Origin: Helicobacter macacae MIT 99-5501
Lineage (GTDB): Bacteria > Campylobacterota > Campylobacteria > Campylobacterales > Helicobacteraceae
Reading direction: 5' to 3'
NCBI RefSeq assembly: GCF_000507845.1
Contig: NZ_KI669454.1
Location: forward strand, 720,604 to 784,603
Length of the DNA stretch: 64,000 bases
Shown: in pieces, positions 16,194 through 27,090 of the stretch
How the letters are laid out: every line of letters starts with the position of its first letter
Position numbering within the stretch: position 1 is the stretch's first letter
Notes under the pieces: generated by a model
Databases searched by the model: none
Seen by the model: the letters and a program-made list of their open reading frames with translations, nothing else
Told to the model about the DNA's origin: nothing
Made by a program: the position numbers and the translations under genes

Positions 16194-17099
16194 TTGGCAA
16201 AGAAGCAAAAAAAGGCACTTGGTAGCGGACTAGCTGAACTGCTAGGCGATACTATGCGCGCCTATGAGGAGGACCTAAGCAATGCTAGGGTAGGTGGGCG
16301 TGTGTCTAGCCAGTTTGAGGTTGTAGAGCTAGAAGTGGAAAATATCCACCCAAATCCATATCAACCACGCAAAACATTTGATGAAGATTCTCTAAAAGAG
16401 CTAGCAAAATCTCTTGAGGAGGATGGACAGATACAGCCTGTCGTGGTGTATGAAGATGAGGGGAAATATTTTTTAGTTGCAGGTGAGCGGCGATTGAGAG
16501 CGAGCAAAATCGCAAAATTAGCCAGCCTAAGAGCAATCATAAACAATGCCCTAAAAGACAAGCTACGAGAAATAGCCCTTATAGAAAATATCCAACGAGA
16601 GGATTTGAACGCTATTGAGCTAGCAAACTCATATCAGTCTCTTATCGAAGAGCACAATATCACGCACGAGGAGCTTGCTAAAAAGCTAAAAAAATCTCGC
16701 ACACAGATTACAAACACTTTGCGATTGCTTCAGCTTAGTGAGTATGCTCAAAATCTAATTTTGGAGGGCAAAATCACACAGGGGCACGCTAAGGTAATGG
16801 TGGGGCTTAGCGAAAAAGACCAAAAAGTGCTAGCGGACTCTATCATCGGACAGAAGCTATCTGTTAGCGACACCGAGGGGTTAGCTAAGAATCTAAAAAA
16901 TTCAGCAGGGAATGTCAAGCAACCACAAAAGCAATCAAAAGAAAGTGGTGATGCTAAAGATTCTATCGCAGATGAGCTAAAAGAATTGCAAGAAGTTTTT
17001 ATCTCGCTTGGGATAAGCACGCATATTTCTCACAAAAGTGTTACGATTCAACCCAAAAGGGATAAAATTTTGTGGTTAATTGAGAAATTAAAATCTTAA
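16194..17099 (+). CDS. parB: ParB/Spo0J chromosome-partitioning protein
   Basis: 301 residues from a TTG start at 16194, with GCGAGGAGCGTGAT ahead of it. The N-terminus binds ParA (KKALGSGLAELLGD). The ParB/CTPase domain has NPYQPRKTFDE, GERRLRASKIA (CTP-binding box) and ENIQREDLN. A helix-turn-helix follows (THEELAKKLKKSRTQITN), and the C-terminal dimerisation domain contains a Gln/Lys/Ser-rich linker (KQPQKQSKESGD). The partner gene is immediately upstream. Confidence 0.95.
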   Translation: MAKKQKKALGSGLAELLGDTMRAYEEDLSNARVGGRVSSQFEVVELEVENIHPNPYQPRKTFDEDSLKELAKSLEEDGQIQPVVVYEDEGKYFLVAGERRLRASKIAKLASLRAIINNALKDKLREIALIENIQREDLNAIELANSYQSLIEEHNITHEELAKKLKKSRTQITNTLRLLQLSEYAQNLILEGKITQGHAKVMVGLSEKDQKVLADSIIGQKLSVSDTEGLAKNLKNSAGNVKQPQKQSKESGDAKDSIADELKELQEVFISLGISTHISHKSVTIQPKRDKILWLIEKLKS

Positions 17100-17115
17100 T
17101 TTAAGATTGAGTTGC

Positions 17116-17121
17116 TATAAT
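17116..17121 (+). promoter_or_regulatory. Extended -10 promoter of the atp operon
   Basis: TGCTATAAT, an extended -10 box, lies between parB and atpF', 40 nt before the ATG. It is the only strong promoter seen ahead of the seven ATP synthase genes, and probably reads on into the tol genes. Confidence 0.65.
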
Positions 17122-17161
17122 GTTTGGACATTGTAAAGAAAATCTTTAAGAAAGGACTAAG

Positions 17162-17590
17162 ATGAGTATCACTATACCAGACCCCTACTTGATGTTGCTA
17201 GTGTTTGTCGTATTTTTGCTTACGATGGTTTTGCTAAATGTTTGGCTGTTTAAGCCGCTTATAGGTTTTATGGACGAGCGTGAAGCTACACTACGCAAGG
17301 ATTTGGATTCGATAAGTAGTAGTGATACACAAGTCCAAGAAATCCAACAACAAATCCAAGATATACTCTCTGATGCGAGGGCTCGCTCAAGCGAAATCCT
17401 CCAAAAAGCTACTAGCGATGCAAAATCTCACTACGAAGCCAATCTCCAAAAAAAACAAGAAGAGCTAGCAAAAAAACTTCAGGATTTTCGAGCTAATCTT
17501 GAGAAGCAAAAAGAAGTCAGCAAAAAAGAGTTGCTTGCTCACTTGGGTGAGTTTGAAGACGCGCTTAAGCTTAAGATTAAGCAACTGTAA
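17162..17590 (+). CDS. atpF': ATP synthase subunit b' (AtpF')
   Basis: 142 residues. One N-terminal membrane helix (LMLLVFVVFLLTMVLLNVWLF) precedes a long coiled coil with many Gln/Lys/Glu. Subunit b' pairs with b to form the peripheral stalk of F1Fo ATP synthase. Start ATG 17162 follows AAGAAAGGACTAAG. The operon holds b', b, delta, alpha, gamma, beta and epsilon; subunits a and c are not in it, which is the normal arrangement in Helicobacter. Confidence 0.93.
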   Translation: MSITIPDPYLMLLVFVVFLLTMVLLNVWLFKPLIGFMDEREATLRKDLDSISSSDTQVQEIQQQIQDILSDARARSSEILQKATSDAKSHYEANLQKKQEELAKKLQDFRANLEKQKEVSKKELLAHLGEFEDALKLKIKQL

Positions 17591-17603
17591 GTTGAAGGAG
17601 AGT

Positions 17604-18140
17604 ATGATGAATGCGATGAAGTGGATAGCTAAGATTGCGTTTTTGTTTGGTGCGCTACATAGCACATCTTGCGCTTCTGGAGCGGTAGATATTTCACAGA
17701 CTGATTTTACCGTGCGCATTATAAACTTTGCGATTTTTGTGGCGATTGTGTGGTATTTTGTCGTGCCATATTTAAAAGACATTTTAAACAATCGCAAGGC
17801 TTCTATTGCAAAGAGATTTGAGGAAGTCCAAGAAAAAATGAAATCTGCCAAAAAGTCCAAAGAGCAGGCAAAAAAACAGCTAGAGGAGGCAAAGAAAAGA
17901 GTCGAAGAAATCATCGCTTTTGCCAAGCAAGAGTCGGGCAATATCGCAAAGCGGTATGATGAGCTGTATAAAAGCGATGCGGAAAATCTCATCAAAGGTA
18001 GCCAAACGATTATGGAATTTGAGGAGCGAAAGATGAGAGAGGAAATCGTCCAAGCTGTGCTAAAAGAGTTGTTTAATGGCAAGGCAGGGGACATTAGCAG
18101 TGATGAGTATGTGAGAATCCTACAAAGTAAGGTGGCGTAA
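17604..18140 (+). CDS. atpF: ATP synthase subunit b (AtpF)
   Basis: 178 residues from the ATG at 17604, preceded by GAAGGAG. The open frame reaches 35 codons upstream into atpF' but has no ribosome site there. An N-terminal hydrophobic segment of signal-peptide type (WIAKIAFLFGALHSTSCASG) precedes the membrane helix INFAIFVAIVWYFVVPYL, then a charged coiled coil. It forms the peripheral stalk with b' and delta. The 14-nt gap to atpF' and the 1-nt gap to atpH show tight operon packing. Confidence 0.93.
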   Translation: MMNAMKWIAKIAFLFGALHSTSCASGAVDISQTDFTVRIINFAIFVAIVWYFVVPYLKDILNNRKASIAKRFEEVQEKMKSAKKSKEQAKKQLEEAKKRVEEIIAFAKQESGNIAKRYDELYKSDAENLIKGSQTIMEFEERKMREEIVQAVLKELFNGKAGDISSDEYVRILQSKVA

Positions 18141-18141
18141 T

Positions 18142-18669
18142 ATGGAAGAGATTATCGCAAAAAAATACGCGCAAGCACTTATCAAAACCTATGATAATGC
18201 GACACTAAAAAAACTTAGCGATGTTTTGTGTAGTGTGTGCAAGGCGTTTGAGCTAGAGAAGTTTAGGGATATTATTCACTCTCCTTATGTGCAAAAAGCA
18301 AAGAAAAGAGAACTATTGATGTCTTTGCTAGAAAATCAAAAAGAGTTTGAGAATTTTATAGATTTGCTGATACAAAACAGTCGCATAGAGATTATGCCTT
18401 TTATCGCTGATGTTTTGCAAAAGCATTTGCGAAGTTTGCAAAATCAGCATAAGGCTGTTTTGTATGCAAATAAAAACCTTGATTCTGGCACGATTGATAG
18501 CATTGCTAAGAGCCTCTCAAACAGACTTGGCGCGAAACTTAGCATTGAGCAATCTCAAGCCAAAATCGATGGTATTCGGCTAGTAGTAGAGGATTTGGGA
18601 GTGGAGATTTCTTTCCTCAAAAAGAAATTCTTTGATGATTTGCAGTCCCATATTTTAAAGGCGATTTAG
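18142..18669 (+). CDS. atpH: ATP synthase subunit delta (AtpH)
   Basis: 175 residues. It starts with the typical IIAKKYAQALIKTYD and ends with the LGVEISFLKKKFFDDL region of the family. Delta joins the peripheral stalk to the top of the alpha3-beta3 head. It starts one base after the atpF stop. Confidence 0.93.
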   Translation: MEEIIAKKYAQALIKTYDNATLKKLSDVLCSVCKAFELEKFRDIIHSPYVQKAKKRELLMSLLENQKEFENFIDLLIQNSRIEIMPFIADVLQKHLRSLQNQHKAVLYANKNLDSGTIDSIAKSLSNRLGAKLSIEQSQAKIDGIRLVVEDLGVEISFLKKKFFDDLQSHILKAI

Positions 18670-18705
18670 CCTAGTTATTTACCCCAAAGTAAAGGAGAAA
18701 AAGAA

Positions 18706-20217
18706 GTGGCACAGAAACTAAAATCTGAAGAAATTAGCTCAATAATCAAGGAAAAGATTAGTAGCTTTGATATAAATATCGACATATCCGAGACAGGTAA
18801 AGTCATCGCTTATGCCGACGGTGTGGCAAAAGTCTATGGGCTTAAGAATGTAATGTCCTATGAAATGGTGGAATTTGACACGGGCGATTTTGGCTTGGCG
18901 TCAAACCTTGAGGAAGGTAGCGTTGGTGTTGTTATCTTGGGTAATGGTAGTAAAATCAAAGAGGGTGCTTCCGTAAAAAGACTAAATAAACTTATGAAAG
19001 TTCCCGTTGGTGATGCTGTTGTCGGGCGTGTTATCAACACTATTGGCGAGCCAATCGATGGTAAAGGTGCTATTGAAGCAAGCGAATATCGTTTCGTTGA
19101 GGAAAAAGCACCGGGTATTATGGATAGGAAGTCTGTCCACGAGCCATTGCAAACAGGGCTAAAGGCTATTGACGCACTTGTGCCTATCGGACGAGGACAG
19201 CGTGAGCTTATCATCGGCGATAGACAGACAGGGAAGACAACCGTTGCGATAGATACGATTATCAACCAAAAAGGGCAAGATGTCATCTGTATCTATGTGG
19301 CTATCGGGCAAAAAGAATCCACTGTTGCCCAAGTGGTGCGCAAGCTTGAAGAGCACGGAGCTATGGAATACACAGTAATCGTAAATGCTCCTGCTTCCTC
19401 ATCTGCCGCTATGCAGTATCTTGCTCCATACACAGGCGTAACTATCGGCGAATACTTTAGAGACAATGCACGACACGCGCTTATCATATACGATGATTTG
19501 AGTAAGCACGCGGTGGCTTATAGAGAGATGAGCTTGATCTTGCGTAGACCTCCGGGTCGTGAGGCTTTCCCCGGTGATGTATTCTATATTCACTCTCGTT
19601 TGCTAGAGCGAGCTGCAAAACTTTCTGATGAAAAAGGTGCTGGCTCGCTTACCGCACTTCCTATCATCGAAACTCAAGCGGGCGATGTCTCCGCATATAT
19701 TCCTACCAATGTTATTTCTATCACTGATGGGCAGATTTTCTTGGAAACAGATTTGTTCTACTCTGGTGTTCGCCCTGCGATAAATGTGGGACTTTCTGTA
19801 TCTCGTGTGGGTGGTGCAGCTCAAATCAAAGCCACGAAACAAGTTGCTGGGACATTGCGGCTTGACTTGGCGCAATATAGAGAACTTCAAGCGTTTTCAC
19901 AATTTGCCTCCGACCTTGATGAAGTCAGCCGAAAGCAACTAGAGCGAGGACAAAGAATGGTGGAAGTTCTAAAACAGCCTCCTTATTCGCCATTGCCTAT
20001 TGAGCGACAAGTGGTTGCTATTTTTGCTGGAGCGCACGGATTTTTAGATGATATTCCTGCAAATAAAGTAGGGCATTTTGAAAACGATTTGTATCCATTC
20101 TTGGAAGCAAAATATCCTAAGATTTTTGAGGGAATTCGTAGCAAAAAAGCATTGGATAAAGACTTAGAGGCAAGTCTCACAAAGGCGTTAGAAGAATACA
20201 AGCTAAGTTTTAGCTAG
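18706..20217 (+). CDS. atpA: ATP synthase subunit alpha (AtpA)
   Basis: 503 residues from a GTG start at 18706 behind AAAGGAGAAAAAGAA. Walker [15 protein letters not shown], the GQRELIIGD context and VSRVGGAAQ are textbook alpha features. It carries the non-catalytic nucleotide sites of F1. Very conserved, full length. Confidence 0.97.
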   Translation: MAQKLKSEEISSIIKEKISSFDINIDISETGKVIAYADGVAKVYGLKNVMSYEMVEFDTGDFGLASNLEEGSVGVVILGNGSKIKEGASVKRLNKLMKVPVGDAVVGRVINTIGEPIDGKGAIEASEYRFVEEKAPGIMDRKSVHEPLQTGLKAIDALVPIGRGQRELIIGDRQTGKTTVAIDTIINQKGQDVICIYVAIGQKESTVAQVVRKLEEHGAMEYTVIVNAPASSSAAMQYLAPYTGVTIGEYFRDNARHALIIYDDLSKHAVAYREMSLILRRPPGREAFPGDVFYIHSRLLERAAKLSDEKGAGSLTALPIIETQAGDVSAYIPTNVISITDGQIFLETDLFYSGVRPAINVGLSVSRVGGAAQIKATKQVAGTLRLDLAQYRELQAFSQFASDLDEVSRKQLERGQRMVEVLKQPPYSPLPIERQVVAIFAGAHGFLDDIPANKVGHFENDLYPFLEAKYPKIFEGIRSKKALDKDLEASLTKALEEYKLSFS

Positions 20218-20228
20218 TGGAGTAGGAA

Positions 20229-21146
20229 ATGGGAAATAATCTAAAAGAGATTAGGACAAAAATCAGCAGTGTCAAAAGCACCCAAAAGACAACACGAGCG
20301 ATGAAACTTGTCTCCACCTCAAAACTCAAAAAAGCCGAAGAGATGGCGAAGCGTTCGAGAGCTTTCCACGATAGGTTAAATGAAGTTTTTGAAGATGTCA
20401 TCTCAAAGATGAAAGTGCGCGGACTAGAAAACATCAATAGTCGTTTTTTTATCAACCTAAAAAACAAAGAAGTAAAAAAGGTTGATATTGTGTTTATTAC
20501 CGCTGATAAGGGACTTTGTGGTGGGTTTAATGCAGCCACTATCAAAGAGGTGCTAAGACTGATTGCGGATTTTAAGTCAAAGGGTATTAAGGTAAGGCTT
20601 CGCGGTGTTGGCAAAAAAGGCATAGCGTATTTTACTTTTAATGAGATTGAGATTTTGGATAAGGTTACAGGGCTTAGTTCTTCGCCTGATTTTGAGAGAG
20701 CTAGTGAATTTATTATGCAGGTAACCAAAGATTATTTAGACGGCTTGACCGATGAAGTGATTTTGGTGCATAATGGATTTAAAAACAAAATCTCTCAAGA
20801 GCTAAAAGTCAAAAGTATCCTGCCGCTAGGCTATAAGCTAGAGCAAGTCATAGAGGAAATAAGTGAGGATACTACTCCGCAAGAATCCATAACCATTGAA
20901 CCAGATGATGATGAGGACGCAGTGCTAGACCAAGCAGCTCAGAAGTATATTGAGTATAATATGTATTACGCGCTGATTGATTCTCTAGCAGCAGAGCATA
21001 GTGCGCGTATGCAGGCTATGGACACAGCTACTGAAAATGCAGGCGAGCTAGTGAGAGAGCTTACTATCTCTTATAACAAAGCGCGACAAGAGTCGATTAC
21101 TACCGAGCTAGTAGAAATCAACGCAGGCGCGGAATCTATGAAATAA
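20229..21146 (+). CDS. atpG: ATP synthase subunit gamma (AtpG)
   Basis: 305 residues. The N-terminal helix [24 protein letters not shown] and the C-terminal helix [27 protein letters not shown] form the rotating central shaft. [13 protein letters not shown] is the family signature. An acidic stretch (PDDDEDAV) before the last helix is unremarkable for this group. Confidence 0.96.
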   Translation: MGNNLKEIRTKISSVKSTQKTTRAMKLVSTSKLKKAEEMAKRSRAFHDRLNEVFEDVISKMKVRGLENINSRFFINLKNKEVKKVDIVFITADKGLCGGFNAATIKEVLRLIADFKSKGIKVRLRGVGKKGIAYFTFNEIEILDKVTGLSSSPDFERASEFIMQVTKDYLDGLTDEVILVHNGFKNKISQELKVKSILPLGYKLEQVIEEISEDTTPQESITIEPDDDEDAVLDQAAQKYIEYNMYYALIDSLAAEHSARMQAMDTATENAGELVRELTISYNKARQESITTELVEINAGAESMK

Positions 21147-21157
21147 AGGAGACTTAA

Positions 21158-22567
<1,410 letters not shown>

Positions 22568-22577
22568 AGGTTGCTAT

Positions 22578-22967
22578 ATGGAAAAAATAAATCTAAGCAT
22601 TGTAACGCCTTATGGTGAGATATTTGCTGGCGAAGTGGATTCTATCACTATGCCCGGGGTTGAGGGGGAGTTTGGCGTGTTTTATGGGCATAGCAATCTT
22701 TTGTCATTGCTAAAAGCAGGCGTGATAGAGATTATTAGTGACGGAAAGCACGAACTTGTAGCGATTGATTGGGGCTATGCAGATGTAAGCGCGACAAGAG
22801 TGAGTGTCATCGCAAATGGTGCGGTGGCAGTCGGTGGCGATGATGAGGGTGCTATCTCTGAGGGCATTGATAATGCTAGAAAACTTCTTGAGGAAGCTAG
22901 CGATGATAGAGTGGCTATTTCGTCAGTTGTCTCTCGTATAGAGCAAGTTGTAAAAAGCGGAATCTAG
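22578..22967 (+). CDS. atpC: ATP synthase subunit epsilon (AtpC)
   Basis: 129 residues. The beta-sandwich starts LSIVTPYGEIFAGEVDSITMPGVEGEFGV, and a short C-terminal helical part follows. It couples the gamma shaft to the c ring and can inhibit ATP hydrolysis. The tol genes follow after 12 nt without a terminator. Confidence 0.95.
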   Translation: MEKINLSIVTPYGEIFAGEVDSITMPGVEGEFGVFYGHSNLLSLLKAGVIEIISDGKHELVAIDWGYADVSATRVSVIANGAVAVGGDDEGAISEGIDNARKLLEEASDDRVAISSVVSRIEQVVKSGI

Positions 22968-22979
22968 GGAATCAAAAGT

Positions 22980-23543
22980 ATGAGTTCGCTGTTTATATTT
23001 TTTGAGGAGTCTAGTCCTATCACGCTTTTTACACTTGTATGGTTGTCATTTTATTTTGTTATTACTCTGTGGATTTTTTTCTACAAATACTTTTCTATAT
23101 CTAGTATGTGCAAAGACGAGCAAGAATCGCTAGATGCGATTTTGCAAGGGCAGCAAAGATTCCCAAAGGACGCACTATTTTTTAATACCGAGCACGGACT
23201 TAAGCCTGGTATTTTTTCTATTTGGAAAAGTAAGACTATCAAAGAAGCAAGCACAGGACTTTCGTTTTTAAGCATAATTGCTTCTACTTCTCCATTTATA
23301 GGGCTGTTTGGCACGGTGGTTGAGATTTTGGACGCGTTTGGGAGGCTTGGTAGCACAGGACAGATTTCTTTTGATGTGATAGCTCCTGTCATATCAAAGG
23401 CACTTATCGCTACGGCTGCGGGGATTCTCACAGCGATTCCAGCATATACATTTTTTTTAAGCCTTAAGCGCAAGGTGTATGATTTGGGTGTGTATGTGCA
23501 GATGCAAATAGACTATATCGTTGTTCCACATAGTTTTAGATAG
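22980..23543 (+). CDS. tolQ: TolQ/ExbB-family proton-channel subunit
   Basis: 187 residues with three membrane helices: near residues 14-35, and two C-terminal ones in the MotA/TolQ/ExbB core (SIIASTSPFIGLFGTVVEIL and the ISKALIATAAGILTAIPAYTFF region). With TolR it uses the proton gradient to drive TolA or TonB. Position before tolR-tolA-tolB-pal favours TolQ over ExbB. Confidence 0.9.
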   Translation: MSSLFIFFEESSPITLFTLVWLSFYFVITLWIFFYKYFSISSMCKDEQESLDAILQGQQRFPKDALFFNTEHGLKPGIFSIWKSKTIKEASTGLSFLSIIASTSPFIGLFGTVVEILDAFGRLGSTGQISFDVIAPVISKALIATAAGILTAIPAYTFFLSLKRKVYDLGVYVQMQIDYIVVPHSFR

Positions 23544-23572
23544 ATTTACAAAAGATTGGACGCATAAAAACA

Positions 23573-23974
23573 ATGGATGAGAATTTTTTGTGGGAGGATA
23601 AGCCAGAGCTAAATATCACTCCTCTTGTGGATATTATGCTTGTGCTACTTGCCATTCTTATGGTAACTACACCTACGATTGTCTACCAAGAGGACATAAC
23701 CCTACCAAAAGGGACAAAAACCAACAAACGCGCACTAGATAATACTTTGGAAATCCGCATAGACAAAGACAAAAAAGTCTATATCAAAAATAACTCTTAT
23801 GAATACAAGGCATTCCCTGATAGCTTCAATCTCCTAGCAAAGCAGTATGACAAAAAAGAAACACCTGTTTTTATACGCGGTGATGAACGACTAAACTATG
23901 AAACTATAATGTTTATCTTAAAATCCGTAAAAGAAGCAGGATTTCAAAAAATCTCCCTTGTAACAAGCGGGTAG
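23573..23974 (+). CDS. tolR: TolR/ExbD-family protein
   Basis: 133 residues. A single membrane helix (ITPLVDIMLVLLAILMVTTP) includes the conserved aspartate of the ExbD/TolR family (LVDIMLV) needed for proton flow. The periplasmic domain ends IMFILKSVKEAGFQKISLVTSG. Partner of the preceding TolQ. Confidence 0.9.
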   Translation: MDENFLWEDKPELNITPLVDIMLVLLAILMVTTPTIVYQEDITLPKGTKTNKRALDNTLEIRIDKDKKVYIKNNSYEYKAFPDSFNLLAKQYDKKETPVFIRGDERLNYETIMFILKSVKEAGFQKISLVTSG

Positions 23975-23977
23975 CAA

Positions 23978-24712
23978 ATGCTTCAAAAAAGTGAGATTCC
24001 ATTCATTTATAGTGGCATTAGTGCTTTTTTGGTGTATTTTTTTGTGCTTTTTTTACTGCTTTTTAACTTCACACCGCTTTTTAAAACCAAATACATTCCA
24101 CGCACAAGCACGATTTTGGAGCAGTCTATTGCTATTAGCATTAGCGAGCCCAAAAAACCTAAACAAAAGCAAGACAAAAAAAATGCAGGCACACCTGTGG
24201 AGGGTATGGGGATAAAAGAAATGTTTTCTAATATCGCCGATGCGCAGATAATGCCACCTGTGGAAAATACTGATGACAGAAGTCAGGTAGCAAAAAACAC
24301 TCAAGACAAAACTGAAAAAAATGCCCTCCAAGCTCTCCAAGAAGAAATCGAAAAAATACGCGATGAAATAAAAGCTATGGACAATAAACAAATAGAAGCG
24401 CAATCCCAAACGATTTCACCAGATTTTGCTGATGGCAAGTATGACGAATGGTATGGCGAGATTTATGATATAATCTATCGAAAATGGAATCCGGGGTTTT
24501 ATCAATCCTATCAAGGCGCGATAGTTACGACACTTGTGCAGATTAGCCCAAGTGGTGGGTTTAGTTATCGCATTGTGAGATTGTCTAAGTTTGATGGACT
24601 AAATGAGGGCGTGATTGAACTATTAGATTCTTTTAAAAATGAGAGTTTTCCTCCACACCCAGAGGGGAAATCCGTGCAGATTGATATGAATTTTCGCATA
24701 GATTCTCAATAG
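23978..24712 (+). CDS. tolA: TolA/TonB-like energy-transducing protein
   Basis: 244 residues. The N-terminus has one membrane helix (ISAFLVYFFVLFLLLFNFTPLF), followed by a Lys/Pro/Gln-rich and then Glu/Lys-rich spacer. A C-terminal globular domain (YDIIYRKWNPGFYQSYQGAIVTTLV ...) has the TonB/TolA C-terminal fold pattern. Position between tolR and tolB identifies it as TolA, which links the inner-membrane motor to Pal and TolB. Confidence 0.85.
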   Translation: MLQKSEIPFIYSGISAFLVYFFVLFLLLFNFTPLFKTKYIPRTSTILEQSIAISISEPKKPKQKQDKKNAGTPVEGMGIKEMFSNIADAQIMPPVENTDDRSQVAKNTQDKTEKNALQALQEEIEKIRDEIKAMDNKQIEAQSQTISPDFADGKYDEWYGEIYDIIYRKWNPGFYQSYQGAIVTTLVQISPSGGFSYRIVRLSKFDGLNEGVIELLDSFKNESFPPHPEGKSVQIDMNFRIDSQ

Positions 24713-24740
24713 CGTTTGTGCTTTGTATTTGCAAGTGATA

Positions 24741-24746
24741 TATAAT
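24741..24746 (+). promoter_or_regulatory. Putative -10 box upstream of tolB
   Basis: TATAAT preceded by AGTGATA, 41 nt upstream of the tolB start in a 74-nt gap. It suggests tolB-pal can be transcribed separately from tolQRA. Confidence 0.55.
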
Positions 24747-24786
24747 ACGCAATTTTTATAAAAGGAAATAAAGAAAGGAAAATAAT

Positions 24787-26058
24787 ATGAGAAAGTTTGT
24801 AGTTGCGTTTTTTGGTGGCGTAGGACTTTTGATGAGTTTGACATTTGGCGCGGATGCGACTATGGAAATCGTAAAAAGCGTCCAAAGAATGCCAAAAATA
24901 GAGGTGGGATATGTCCCAGCAGGAGAGTCTCTCACTGCAAAGAGGGCTTATAAAGTGCTTATGGGGGATTTGAGTGTATCGGGACATTTTGAGCCAAGTG
25001 ATGGGGGAGCGTATAGCAAAGGAAGCATTGATTATAGTATTTACCAAGCAAAAAAAATTGATTTAGTAGCTATTATCCAAGTAAAAAAAGAAAACAAAAA
25101 CTACAAAGCAACACTTCTACTTTATGACATAAACTCTTCTAATCTAAGCATAAACGAAACCTATCAAGTGTCAGATTCGCAGCTATATCCATTTGCAGCA
25201 CACAAAATGGCTATTGATATAAACAAATACATAAAAGCTCCGCCGATTGATTGGATGAGTCGCTATGTGGTGTATTCTCAATATACGATTTCGGGGCTAG
25301 CAAATATCGTGCTTAGCGATTATACGCTTACTTATAACCAAACTATAATAACAGGTGGGCTTAATATTTTTCCTAAATGGGCTGATTCTGCACAAAAGGA
25401 AATTTACTTCACGCGCTATCTGCCATTGCCTACGATTATCCGCTACAATATCTACACAGGAGAGAGTGAAAGGCTCGTAGATAGTCAAGGTATGGCAGCG
25501 GTTTCAGATGTAAGCAAAGATGGCAAAAAGCTACTAATCACACTTGCTCCAAGAAAGCAGACAGATATTTATCTCTACGACACAAAAAGCAAAAAACTTA
25601 GTCAGCTTACCAAATATCCCGGAATCGATGTTTCAGGTGCGTTTATCAAAAACGACAATGAAATGGTGTTTATCTCCGATAGGCTAGGCACACCAAATGT
25701 CTACTCCAAGTCGTTAAATCTCAATGCTCCAGCCCAACAAGTCGTTTTTCACGGCAGGAATAACAACTCTGTGAGTTCGTTTGGCGACTATATCGCTTAT
25801 GCAAGCCGAGAGAGCAATAACGAATTTGGTCCAAATATTTTCAATATTTATATCATTTCCACAAAGAGTGATTTTATCCGCAGACTAACTGCTGTTGGAA
25901 ATAATCAAATGCCAAAATTCTCTCAAGACGGCGGAAGTGTAATGTTTTTGAAACATACTGCTGGGCAGTCTGCTATCGGCGTGATACGACTTGACTATAA
26001 CAAAAGTTTTTTATTTCCACTTACAAATGCGGTGGGGATACAATCTTTTGATTGGTAA
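24787..26058 (+). CDS. tolB: TolB, periplasmic beta-propeller of the Tol-Pal system
   Basis: 423 residues. Signal peptide MRKFVVAFFGGVGLLMSLTFG, an N-terminal TolB domain (RAYKVLMGDLSVSGHFEP), then WD40-like propeller repeats with the TolB signatures DVSKDGKKLLITL, DIYLYDTKSKKLSQLT and PKFSQDGGSVMFL. TolB binds Pal and TolA at the septum and helps outer membrane constriction. Confidence 0.94.
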   Translation: MRKFVVAFFGGVGLLMSLTFGADATMEIVKSVQRMPKIEVGYVPAGESLTAKRAYKVLMGDLSVSGHFEPSDGGAYSKGSIDYSIYQAKKIDLVAIIQVKKENKNYKATLLLYDINSSNLSINETYQVSDSQLYPFAAHKMAIDINKYIKAPPIDWMSRYVVYSQYTISGLANIVLSDYTLTYNQTIITGGLNIFPKWADSAQKEIYFTRYLPLPTIIRYNIYTGESERLVDSQGMAAVSDVSKDGKKLLITLAPRKQTDIYLYDTKSKKLSQLTKYPGIDVSGAFIKNDNEMVFISDRLGTPNVYSKSLNLNAPAQQVVFHGRNNNSVSSFGDYIAYASRESNNEFGPNIFNIYIISTKSDFIRRLTAVGNNQMPKFSQDGGSVMFLKHTAGQSAIGVIRLDYNKSFLFPLTNAVGIQSFDW

Positions 26059-26093
26059 TATTTTTTGACTGACAGAATTTGAGAATCTTGCAA

Positions 26094-26108
26094 AATGCTT
26101 ACAAGATT
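26094..26108 (+). terminator. Weak stem-loop after tolB
   Basis: AATCTTG, an eight-base CAAAATGCTTA-type loop region around 26101, then CAAGATT followed by TTTT. The stem is only 7 bp. The rest of the gap to pal (26109-26389) holds no gene; TTAAAAT at 26349-26355 is the likely pal -10. Confidence 0.4.
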
Positions 26109-26389
26109 TTTGTGGGTTTTTGTGGATTTGATATTGTGTCTTAAAAGGGTGGTATTAAGCGCATTAAATGGGCATTGCAAATTTGCTTGATTTTTGCCTA
26201 AAAGTTTTTTGATTTTTGAAATTTTGCAAAAATTAGCCACTATCATACAGAATCGAAAAAGATAAAATCCAAAATACTAAACCCCACAAAATCGCCCTAA
26301 AATACGCATAAAAACGCAAAAAATAACAAAATATTTGTTTTTGTTATGTTAAAATGGTGTTTTTATCCCAAGCTTAAAGGAGTATTCCT

Positions 26390-26944
26390 ATGAAGAAGTT
26401 TATGTTGTTTGGTGCAGCTTTTGCACTTTTTTTGATGACAGGTTGTGCTGATAAGGGTGTCAATGTAGATTCTGATGAAGATGATGATACTGACACAGAA
26501 GTGTATCAAGGAGCTAGAGGCTCACGAGGAGGTAGTGGTGGCGGTGCAGGCGGCAGTGTCTTTGGTGAAGGTGGAGATGCAGGCGAAACCATAGGAAGCG
26601 TCTATTTTGATTTTGATAGATTTAATATCCGTGGCGATATGCAATCTGTCATAGACGAAGCTGCAAGAAGCATAAAAGGACAACAAAGCTATCAAGTAAC
26701 TATTGAGGGCAATGCTGATGAAAGAGGGACAGATGAGTATAACTACGCTCTTGGCACAAAGCGTGCGATAGCGGTGCGAGATGCTCTATCTCTAAAGGGT
26801 GTAAATCCTGCAAATATCCGTGTAATCAGCTTTGGCGAAAGCAAACCTCTATGCACAGAGCAAACAGAGGAATGCTACCAGCAAAACCGCAGAGGCGATA
26901 TTCGCGTGATAGGTGGTGGCACTTCTGCTACTCCTGCGCAGTAG
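26390..26944 (+). CDS. pal: Pal, peptidoglycan-associated lipoprotein
   Basis: 184 residues. Lipoprotein signal with lipobox LMTGC (Cys19). An acidic and Gly/Ser-rich linker (DSDEDDDTDTE, GGSGGGAGG) leads to an OmpA-like domain with VYFDFDRFNIR and the peptidoglycan-binding motif TIEGNADERGTDEYN...LGTKRA. It anchors the outer membrane to peptidoglycan and binds TolB. AAAGGAGTATTCCT precedes the ATG. Confidence 0.96.
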   Translation: MKKFMLFGAAFALFLMTGCADKGVNVDSDEDDDTDTEVYQGARGSRGGSGGGAGGSVFGEGGDAGETIGSVYFDFDRFNIRGDMQSVIDEAARSIKGQQSYQVTIEGNADERGTDEYNYALGTKRAIAVRDALSLKGVNPANIRVISFGESKPLCTEQTEECYQQNRRGDIRVIGGGTSATPAQ

Positions 26945-27090
26945 TAGCCATAAGTGGCATTAGGTGCAGTGGTGCAAGTGCAGTGGAAAGAAGTGGATAA
27001 ATAGGTAGCCAAACACGCTTCACAAAAGAATCTAAAAAGCCTAAGCAAGACAAAGCTAACAAAGACAATGAAATCATAAAAGCATAGAAA

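Noticed and set aside
15383..17099. A parS site near parAB
   Set aside because: I did not find the palindrome TGTTTCACGTGAAACA or a close match by eye.
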